A DNA stretch of 5,254 bases from Pseudomonadota bacterium (lineage in GTDB: Bacteria; Pseudomonadota; Gammaproteobacteria; Burkholderiales; Burkholderiaceae_C), in assembly GCA_030918015.1 (NCBI GenBank), contig JAUPTP010000211.1:1-5254 (forward strand), given 5' to 3'. Shown piece after piece: positions 1-4,711 of the stretch. The position numbers were made by a program, and so were the translations under genes. The first letter of the stretch is position 1. Each line of letters starts with the position of its first letter. The notes below the pieces were generated by a model that was not told the origin of the DNA, searched no databases, and saw only the letters and a program-made list of their open reading frames with translations.

Positions 1-329
1 CGCGCCCCCAGCCCGTGCAGCGAGGCGGTGGTCACGCCGTTGCCATCGTTGCCCACGCTCTCGGAGAGCGTCTGCATGCCCTGCATGCGCGGCAGGCGGG
101 CCAGCAGATCGGCCACCGAGGCGGCGACCGAGCGCTCGATCTCGTCGCGGCTCACGGTGCGCAGCGGCGCGCTGCCCTCGCCGACGGTGCGCAGCAGGTG
201 GCTGCCGGTCACCTCGACGCGCGGCAGCGCGGCCTCATCGACCGCGGCAGCCGCCGCAGCGGCCACCGGCAGCAGCGCCAGGGCGGACATGAAGACGGCT
301 TGCCGGGCGGCCGTTCTGTTCTTGGGCAT
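1..329 (-). CDS. TonB-dependent outer-membrane receptor, N-terminal part (runs off the left edge)
   Basis: The 5' end of this gene is present: 109 codons from the ATG at 329 down to the window edge. Seen: a basic N-terminus (MPKNRTAAR), then a hydrophobic stretch at about residues 11-29 ending in seven alanines, which reads as a Sec signal peptide. A VEVTGS segment (38-43) follows, in the place and style of a TonB box. Next comes the start of a plug domain (about 50-109) with VSRDEIERS, VADLLARLP and, near the edge, SLHGLG. Known of the family: the plug fills a 22-strand outer-membrane barrel, and uptake is powered by TonB-ExbBD. The barrel is outside the window, so the substrate cannot be read. 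No good Shine-Dalgarno precedes the ATG; Met14 is an alternative start but would remove the basic n-region. The gene follows coaBC on the same strand after 125 bp and seems to have its own control region. Confidence 0.85.
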   Translation of the reverse strand, partial: MPKNRTAARQAVFMSALALLPVAAAAAAAVDEAALPRVEVTGSHLLRTVGEGSAPLRTVSRDEIERSVAASVADLLARLPRMQGMQTLSESVGNDGNGVTTASLHGLGA

Positions 330-359
330 GGGGGAGAGATCCGCGGAAAAGGAAACAAC

Positions 360-375
360 CGGAAACCGGTTTCCG
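360..375. promoter_or_regulatory. Perfect 16-bp palindrome, candidate LacI-type operator
   Basis: CGGAAACCGGTTTCCG is identical to its own reverse complement over all 16 bases and lies 30 bp upstream of the minus-strand receptor ATG at 329. Palindromes with a central CG and AAAC/GTTT half-sites are typical operators of LacI/GalR-family repressors, which often control sugar-uptake receptors. A weak -10 (TAACAT, 384-379 on the minus strand) would place transcription start near 372, inside the palindrome, the geometry of direct repression. The palindrome is seen; the regulator family is inferred. Confidence 0.5.
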
Positions 376-380
376 CGAAT

Positions 381-396
381 GTTAACCCGACGTTAA
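381..396. promoter_or_regulatory. GTTAA-N6-GTTAA direct repeat with 11-bp period
   Basis: GTTAA occurs at 381-385 and again at 392-396, one helical turn apart; on the minus strand this reads TTAAC-N6-TTAAC. Such spacing is typical of tandem sites for OmpR/PhoB-type response regulators. It sits just upstream of, and overlaps, the only -10-like hexamer for the receptor at 1-329. There is no recognisable -35 (GCGCCA at the expected place), which would suit an activator-dependent promoter. The repeat is short, so chance occurrence is possible. Confidence 0.3.
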
Positions 397-454
397 GACG
401 CTGGCGCGGCGGTCGGGATGGCCAAGGACCGAAAAGTACCGCGGCGACGACGAT

Positions 455-1753
455 TCAGCCGGCCGGCTCGAGCGCCAGGCGCCGCGCGATCTCGGCCACC
501 AGCGCGCGCGCCAGCGTCTGCTTGTCGCAGGCGCGGCCGTCCTCGGGCAGCGGGCGGCTGTGCTCGGCATCGACCAGCAGCAGCGCGTTGTCGTCGCGGC
601 CGAAGGTGGCCGGCCCGAGGTTGCCGACGATCAGCGGCACGCCCTTGCGCGCGAGCTTCTCGCGGGCATGGTGCTCCAGCTTCTCGCTCTCGGCGGCGAA
701 GCCGACGCAGAACGGGCGCTGCGCTGCGGGCAGGCGCGCCACCGCGGCCAGGATGTCGGGGTTCTCGGCCAGCTCGAAGCTGGGCGCGACCTTCTTGCCG
801 TCCTTCTTGATCTTGTGCTCCGACAGCGAGGCCGGGCGCCAGTCGGCCACCGCGGCGGTGGCGACGAAGAGATCGTGCTGCGGCGCGCGCGGCATCACCG
901 CGTCGAGCATCTGCTGCGCCGAGCGCACGTCGACGCGGGTCACGCCGCGCGGCGTGTCAAGGTGCACCGGGCCGGCCACCAGCGTCACGTCGGCGCCGGC
1001 CTCGCGGGCGGCGCGCGCGATCGCGAAGCCCATCTTGCCGCTGGACAGATTGGTGATGCCCCGCACCGGGTCGATCGCCTCGAAGGTGGGGCCGGCGGTG
1101 ATCAGCAGGCGCCGACCGGCCAGCGGCTTGGGCGAGAGCGCCGCCACCAGCTCCTCGACGATCGCCTCGGGCTCGATCATGCGGCCGTCGCCGATCTCGC
1201 CGCAGGCCTGCGCGCCGGCGTCGACGCCCAGCACCTGCGCGCCGTCGGCCACCACCTGGCGCAGGTTGCGCTGGGAGGCGGGGTGCGCCCACATCTCGCG
1301 GTTCATCGCCGGCGCCACGATCAGCGGCACCGGACGCGCATCCGCCGCGCCGCTGGCCAGCGGACGCGCCAGGCAGGCGAGGCTCAGCAGATCCTCGGCG
1401 CGGCCCTGGGCCAGGCGGGCGATGAAGTCGGCGCTGGCCGGCGCGATCAGCACCGCGTCGGCGCCGCGGGTCAGGTTGATGTGCGGCATGCCGTTGGGCT
1501 CGCGCGCGTCCCAGGTGTCCTGCGAGACCGGGTGGCCGGAGAGCGCCTGCATCGTCTCGGGCGTGATGAAGCGCGCGGCGCCGGCGGTCATGGCCACGCG
1601 CACCTCGGCGCCGGCCTTGACCAGCAGGCGCGCCAGTTCAGCGCTCTTGTAGCAGGCCACGCCGCCGCTCAGGCCAAGCACGATGCGGCGGCCGGCGAGA
1701 TCGGGGCGGGCAGGCGGGGCGGTCGGGACGGGCGTGGGGGTGGCGTCGGTCAT
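455..1753 (-). CDS. coaBC: CoaBC, bifunctional phosphopantothenoylcysteine decarboxylase / phosphopantothenate-cysteine ligase
   Basis: This 432-residue protein makes 4'-phosphopantetheine in coenzyme A synthesis. CoaB joins cysteine to 4'-phosphopantothenate using CTP, and CoaC, an FMN enzyme, decarboxylates the product. Seen: the CoaC half (about 20-195) has the flavin-binding start IVLGLSGGVACYKSAEL, catalytic His91 in MPHINL, the PAMN motif (148-151) and ACGEIGDGRM with Cys184, the conserved decarboxylase cysteine. The CoaB half (about 213-430) has ITAGPT, SSGKMG (237-242), AAVADW (300-305), KIKK (314-317), NPDI and DDNA. The length fits the family (E. coli Dfp is slightly over 400). The ATG at 1753 adds an 18-residue Pro/Ala-rich leader before LAGRR, the usual family N-terminus; no later in-frame ATG would keep the flavin site. 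No Shine-Dalgarno is visible, and a -10-like TATAGA lies almost on the ATG. It is divergent from the receptor gene at 1811, and a second receptor gene follows downstream. Confidence 0.97.
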   Translation of the reverse strand: MTDATPTPVPTAPPARPDLAGRRIVLGLSGGVACYKSAELARLLVKAGAEVRVAMTAGAARFITPETMQALSGHPVSQDTWDAREPNGMPHINLTRGADAVLIAPASADFIARLAQGRAEDLLSLACLARPLASGAADARPVPLIVAPAMNREMWAHPASQRNLRQVVADGAQVLGVDAGAQACGEIGDGRMIEPEAIVEELVAALSPKPLAGRRLLITAGPTFEAIDPVRGITNLSSGKMGFAIARAAREAGADVTLVAGPVHLDTPRGVTRVDVRSAQQMLDAVMPRAPQHDLFVATAAVADWRPASLSEHKIKKDGKKVAPSFELAENPDILAAVARLPAAQRPFCVGFAAESEKLEHHAREKLARKGVPLIVGNLGPATFGRDDNALLLVDAEHSRPLPEDGRACDKQTLARALVAEIARRLALEPAG

Positions 1754-1810
1754 GGGCCGCGAGTCTATACGGCCCCTGGGGGCAGGCGAGACGGACCACA
1801 ATCCGGCGCC
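1754..1810. promoter_or_regulatory. Compact divergent promoter region between coaBC and the receptor gene
   Basis: Only 57 bp separate the two start codons. The single AT-rich patch is GTCTATAC (1763-1770). On the minus strand it reads TATAGA (1769-1764), placing coaBC transcription start near 1757, four bases before the ATG, so coaBC mRNA could be nearly leaderless. On the plus strand the same patch reads TATACG (1766-1771), giving a receptor leader of about 32 nt. No convincing -35 is seen for either direction. A short inverted repeat, GCCCC-TG-GGGGC (1772-1783), follows. The promoter assignment is inferred from composition and position. Confidence 0.35.
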
Positions 1811-4096
1811 ATGCCCAGCCACACGACTTTTCCTCGCGCACACCGTCGCCTGACACGCGGCGCGCTGCTGATCCCCCTGGCCGCCGCGCCGGTGCTCGCC
1901 CTGGCGCAGACGAGCGCCCCGGCGCCCTCGCCCGCCCCGGCCCCGCCTGAGGCCACGCTCGAGCGGGTCGAGATCCGCGCCCGGCGGCTCGACGCCGACC
2001 AGGAGCGCCGCCAGTCCACCGCCGCCAAGACCGTCATCGGCCGCGAGGAGCTCGACCGCAACGGCGACGCCAGCGTGGCCGAGGTGCTCAAGCGCCAGCC
2101 CGGCGTGACGCTCGACGGCCGCCCGGGGCGCGGCGGCAATCCGCGCCTGCGCGGCCTGGGCAGCGGCTACACCCAGATCCTGATCAACGGCGAGCGCCTG
2201 CCGATGGGCATGAGCCTGGACGCGCTGACGCCCGAGCAGGTCGAGCGCATCGAGATCACCCGCGGCCCGACCGCCGAGACCGGCGCGCAGGCGGTGGCCG
2301 GCACCATCAACATCGTGCTGCGCGAGGACGTGCGCCAGCGCCTGAACGACGTGCAGCTGCGCCTCGGGCACGACGACGGCCGCTGGCAGCGCGACCTGAG
2401 CTGGACCCGCGCCGGCCAGATCGACGATCTGAACTACAACCTGTCGATGCACCTGGGCGAGAGCCAGAGCGACGACAGCGTGCGCCTGCGCACCGTCGAG
2501 ACCGCGCCGGCCGACGGCGCGCTGCTGCGCGACCAGGACCGCCTCGACGAGGTGCACGGCCGGCGCCGCGCGCTGCATGCGGGCGGGCGGCTGCAATGGA
2601 AGCTCGGCGCGGGCGAAAGCCTGGCGCTGATGCCCTTCGTCATCCTGTCGGAAAGCCGCAGCAGCACCCGGCGCACGCTGGTCACCCGCGCGGGCGACGC
2701 CGACTACGACCACGCCAGCGCCGAGGGCAGCAGCCGCTTCTCGATGCTGCGGCTCAACGGCCAGTGGCAGACGCGGCTGGAGGGCGGCACGCGGCTGGAG
2801 CTGAAGGCCGGCACCACCGCCTCGCGCTCGGACGGCAGCGGCTGGCGCGACGAGTTCGACGGCGCCGGCGCGCGGCTGCGCCGCATCGACGACGAGCGCG
2901 ACGGCCTGGACCGCTGGCTCAGCACCGGCGGCAAGCTCTCGCGCGCGCTGGGCGACGAGGCGCAGCACCAGCTCTCGCTCGGCTGGGAGATGGAACAGGG
3001 CCGCCGCGACGAGACGCGCACGCAGCGCCAGACCGCCGCCGACGGCAGCGTCACCTCGCTCGACGGCGACTTCGGCGACACGCTGCAGGCGCACAGCCGC
3101 CGCGGCGCGCTGTGGATCCAGGACGAGTGGACACCCACGCCGCAGTGGTCGCTGCAGGCCGGCCTGCGCCACGAGCGCATCGACAGCCGCGGCAGCACCG
3201 GCAGCGCCGGCACCGAGGCGATCAACCGCAGCCGCGTGACCTCGCCGATGCTGCACGCGGTGCACCGCCTCGACGAGGACGGCCGCCAGCTGCTGCGCGC
3301 CGGGCTGACCCGCAGCTACAAGGCGCCGACGCTGGCCCAGCTGATCGCCAGCGGCACGCGCGCCAGCGGCACCAACCTCGAGACCAACCCCGACCGCGGC
3401 GGCAACCCCGACCTGCGCCCCGAGCTGGCCACCGGGCTCGATCTGGCCTGGGAGCGGCATCTGGCGCAGGGCGGCGTGTTCAGCGTCGGCGCCTTCACCC
3501 GCCGCATCGAGGACCTGATCCGCAACCGCGTCGCGCAGGAGAACGTCGGCGGCGAGACGCGCTGGGTGTCGCGCCCGCAGAACATCGGCCGCGCCCGCAC
3601 CACCGGCCTGGAGCTGGAGGCCAAGGGCCGCGCCGCCGAGCTGGCCGCCCTGCTCGGCCCGCGCGCCGAGAACGCCCCGCCCTTGCCCGCCGTCGACCTG
3701 CGCGCCAACCTCAGCGTCTACCGCTCGCGGGTGGAATCGCTCTCCGGCCCCGACAACCGCCTCGACAGCCAGCCCGGCTGGAGCGCCGGCGCCGGCGCCG
3801 ACTGGCGGGTGCGCGGCACGCCGCTGACCCTGGGCGGCAGCATCAGCTTCACGCCCGGCTACGCGGTGCAGCTCGACACCAGCCGCACCGCCACCGTCGA
3901 CACCCGCCAGGTCATCGACGCCTACGCGCTGTGGACCTTCGCGCCAGACCTGAAGCTGCGCGTCTCCGCCAGCAACCTCGCCGCCCGCGACAGCGTCTCG
4001 ACCACCACGGTGGACGGCGCCGCCACCCGCCAGACTGCGACCACCTGGGGCCGCAGCAGCACGGCGTGGGCGGTGAGGCTGGAGATGAAGTTGTGA
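1811..4096 (+). CDS. TonB-dependent outer-membrane receptor, complete
   Basis: This is a full-length receptor of 761 residues, a usual size for the family; it imports an unidentified ligand across the outer membrane with energy from TonB-ExbBD. Seen in order: a signal peptide at 1-32 with a basic start, a hydrophobic core and a likely cut after ALA; a Pro/Ala linker (about 35-48); a TonB-box-like ERVEIRARR (51-59); a plug domain (about 70-172) with ASVAEVLKRQPGV, NPRLRGLGSGYTQILINGER and VERIEITRGPTAETG; then a long barrel to the end. The barrel carries the familiar GLTRSYKAPTLAQL, DRGGNPDLRPELA (528-540), a strand-rich RRIEDLIRN segment and NIGRARTTGLELE. There is no N-terminal signalling domain for FecA-type surface signalling. 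The last residue is Leu (RLEMKL) instead of the commoner terminal Phe. The ATG at 1811 is chosen because the signal peptide begins directly there, although the Shine-Dalgarno is poor. The plug style is like siderophore or vitamin receptors, but the substrate cannot be assigned. Confidence 0.95.
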   Translation: MPSHTTFPRAHRRLTRGALLIPLAAAPVLALAQTSAPAPSPAPAPPEATLERVEIRARRLDADQERRQSTAAKTVIGREELDRNGDASVAEVLKRQPGVTLDGRPGRGGNPRLRGLGSGYTQILINGERLPMGMSLDALTPEQVERIEITRGPTAETGAQAVAGTINIVLREDVRQRLNDVQLRLGHDDGRWQRDLSWTRAGQIDDLNYNLSMHLGESQSDDSVRLRTVETAPADGALLRDQDRLDEVHGRRRALHAGGRLQWKLGAGESLALMPFVILSESRSSTRRTLVTRAGDADYDHASAEGSSRFSMLRLNGQWQTRLEGGTRLELKAGTTASRSDGSGWRDEFDGAGARLRRIDDERDGLDRWLSTGGKLSRALGDEAQHQLSLGWEMEQGRRDETRTQRQTAADGSVTSLDGDFGDTLQAHSRRGALWIQDEWTPTPQWSLQAGLRHERIDSRGSTGSAGTEAINRSRVTSPMLHAVHRLDEDGRQLLRAGLTRSYKAPTLAQLIASGTRASGTNLETNPDRGGNPDLRPELATGLDLAWERHLAQGGVFSVGAFTRRIEDLIRNRVAQENVGGETRWVSRPQNIGRARTTGLELEAKGRAAELAALLGPRAENAPPLPAVDLRANLSVYRSRVESLSGPDNRLDSQPGWSAGAGADWRVRGTPLTLGGSISFTPGYAVQLDTSRTATVDTRQVIDAYALWTFAPDLKLRVSASNLAARDSVSTTTVDGAATRQTATTWGRSSTAWAVRLEMKL

Positions 4097-4202
4097 GTGG
4101 TGTCCACACTTTCTCGAACGTGGAAGCTCAAGGCATAGCACCGTGTGTTGATCCACTAGGACAAGCTCACTGTGCCTTCATTGTTTGATTTGAGGACGCA
4201 AA
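4097..4202. other. Non-coding spacer after the receptor gene, start of the low-GC segment
   Basis: Composition changes sharply right after the receptor stop codon, from GC-rich coding sequence to mixed sequence near 50% GC. I see no gene, no repeated element and no strong hairpin here beyond a 4-bp GTGG/CCAC stem at 4097-4107 without a T-run. It may be a decayed remnant, but nothing recognisable remains. Confidence 0.5.
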
Positions 4203-4224
4203 AAACCCGGCCGCAGCCGGGTTT
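4203..4224. terminator. Bidirectional intrinsic terminator
   Basis: AAACCCGGC (4203-4211) and GCCGGGTTT (4216-4224) form a perfect 9-bp stem around the loop CGCA. Outer arms CGCAAA (4197-4202) and TTTGCG (4229-4234) can add pairing around a small asymmetric bulge. On the minus strand the stem runs straight into TTTTTT, 22 bases past the stop codon of the small HTH gene. On the plus strand it is followed by ATGTTTT and lies about 107 bases after the receptor stop. It therefore probably ends both convergent transcripts, most efficiently the minus-strand one. Confidence 0.9.
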
Positions 4225-4245
4225 ATGTTTTGCGCTCGCGAGGTA

Positions 4246-4491
4246 TCAAGCAATCTTTTTGACGATTTGACTTACTCGACCAGGGCTCAGATTGAAAATC
4301 TCCGCGACCTTCTTCTGAGGAGCACCTGTGGCTACAGCGGTCTTGATCTCAAGGTCACGAAGACGTTGATCGGTCACCCTAGTGCGTGCGTTGTTGGTCG
4401 CCTGTATGACACCAACCTGACGCTGAAGGCCCTTCACTTGGCGTTCCAGTTCTTGGATCCTGTAATCGTACTCATTGACTTGGTTTGTCAT
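4246..4491 (-). CDS. Small coiled-coil plus helix-turn-helix protein, probable DNA-binding regulator
   Basis: I do not recognise this 81-residue protein as a named family. Seen: residues 5, 8, 12, 15, 19, 22, 26 and 29 are V, Y, I, L, V, L, V and I, an unbroken four-heptad a/d pattern that predicts a dimerising coiled coil. An Asn/Arg/Thr-rich hinge (about 31-43) follows. The C-terminus (about 44-81) reads as a helix-turn-helix, with KKVAEIFN as helix 2, LS as the turn and PGRVSQIVKKIA as the recognition helix, like sigma-70 region 4 or resolvase-type HTHs. The start is the ATG at 4491, with GGAG 8 bases upstream; an in-frame GTG at 4500 overlaps that GGAG and is less likely. GC is about 50%, far below the neighbours, suggesting horizontal origin. 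The gene has its own terminator and leader, so it is a stand-alone unit. A short transcription factor is the best guess (inference). Confidence 0.75.
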   Translation of the reverse strand: MTNQVNEYDYRIQELERQVKGLQRQVGVIQATNNARTRVTDQRLRDLEIKTAVATGAPQKKVAEIFNLSPGRVSQIVKKIA

Positions 4492-4529
4492 GGCATACAC
4501 TCCGAAACGAAAGGGGTTGTTGGCGTTGT

Positions 4530-4567
4530 ACTGGTTAGCTTCTTGGCGGAAGACCAGTGCGACCAGT
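4530..4567. repeat. Three ACCAGT/ACTGGT motifs in the leader of the HTH gene
   Basis: GACCAGT occurs at 4552-4558 and 4561-4567, a direct repeat with a 9-bp period, and the inverse ACTGGT lies at 4530-4535. The first and second copies thus form an inverted pair about 22 bp apart. They lie 40-75 bases upstream of the HTH gene's start codon, downstream of its candidate promoter. They could be binding sites for the small protein itself, or an RNA hairpin in its leader. Their function is inferred. Confidence 0.4.
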
Positions 4568-4570
4568 CTA

Positions 4571-4582
4571 CTCCTTTTTTTT
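4571..4582 (-). promoter_or_regulatory. Strong second Shine-Dalgarno-like site without an AUG
   Basis: On the minus strand A8-GGAG is an excellent ribosome-binding sequence, yet no ATG, GTG or TTG follows at working distance in any frame. The only candidate is CTG at 4566-4564, four bases downstream. That CTG is in frame with the HTH gene with no stop between, and starting there would give a 106-residue form. Either this is a ribosome standby site, a rare non-AUG start or a chance purine run. Confidence 0.3.
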
Positions 4583-4595
4583 CGTCTCGACAGAA

Positions 4596-4613
4596 AAGTT
4601 TAGCTGAAGTTTA
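4596..4613. repeat. AAGTTTA direct repeat with 11-bp period
   Basis: AAGTTTA at 4596-4602 is repeated exactly at 4607-4613, one helical turn apart. The distal copy overlaps the -10-like TAAACT of the candidate minus-strand promoter. The pair could be tandem operator half-sites or two alternative -10 elements. In this AT-rich stretch chance repetition is possible. Confidence 0.35.
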
Positions 4614-4635
4614 ATTTCAACAAGAAAAATGTCAT
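4608..4635 (-). promoter_or_regulatory. Candidate promoter of the HTH gene
   Basis: Read on the minus strand, ATGACA (4635-4630) matches five of six -35 consensus bases, and TAAACT (4613-4608) matches four of six -10 bases, with a 16-bp spacer. Transcription would begin near 4601, giving a leader of about 110 nt that contains the GACCAGT repeats and the A8-GGAG site. This is a prediction from sequence alone. Confidence 0.45.
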
Positions 4636-4648
4636 TTAAATCAACAAC

Positions 4649-4677
4649 TTAAGAGCTACGCAAGAGAAATCATTAAT
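4649..4677 (+). promoter_or_regulatory. Candidate promoter of the RlmN-like gene
   Basis: TTAAGA (4649-4654) and ATTAAT (4672-4677) each match four of six sigma-70 consensus bases and are separated by the ideal 17 bp. Start would be near 4684, leaving a leader of about 27 nt. If this promoter is used, the small leader ORF at 4676 would not be transcribed in full; a start further upstream in the AT-rich stretch is also possible. Confidence 0.4.
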
Positions 4678-4711
4678 GCAGCCGCTTTCGTCTTCGAAAG
4701 ACACCCCGTAA
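4676..4711 (+). CDS. Possible 11-residue leader peptide overlapping the RlmN-like start codon
   Basis: ATG at 4676 opens a short ORF reading MQPLSSSKDTP, whose TAA (4709-4711) overlaps the downstream ATG as TAATG, the arrangement of translational coupling. AAGAGA at 4662-4667 lies 8 bases before its ATG and is a fair ribosome-binding site, better than anything directly before the ATG at 4711 (a weak GAAAGA). A hairpin, CTTTCG-TCTT-CGAAAG (4685-4700), lies inside the ORF. Short ORFs arise easily by chance and the best promoter guess would start within it, so it is only a candidate. Confidence 0.3.
   Translation: MQPLSSSKDTP

Noticed and set aside
560..1810. Upstream in-frame extension of the plus-strand receptor through the coaBC region
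   Set aside because: The extension is antisense to coaBC, and the receptor's signal peptide begins at 1811, so translation must start there.
1754..4156. Very long minus-strand open frame opposite the receptor gene, in frame with coaBC
   Set aside because: It is an antisense shadow. GC-rich codons leave few stops on the opposite strand, and its translation is low-complexity Ala/Gly/Arg without domains, whereas the plus strand encodes a clear receptor.
2596..4188. Plus-strand open frame of 530 codons overlapping the receptor gene
   Set aside because: It is in a different frame from the receptor, is dominated by Arg/Ala/Pro, has no recognisable motif, and only escapes stops because of high GC.
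4225..4614. Plus-strand 129-codon open frame opposite the small HTH gene
   Set aside because: It begins within the terminator, has no Shine-Dalgarno and no recognisable motif. The minus-strand frame has a good ribosome site, a coiled coil, an HTH and its own terminator.
4097..4680. Low-GC segment as an insertion sequence or integrated element
   Set aside because: No transposase or integrase, no terminal inverted repeats and no flanking target duplication were found by eye, so no mobile element is called.
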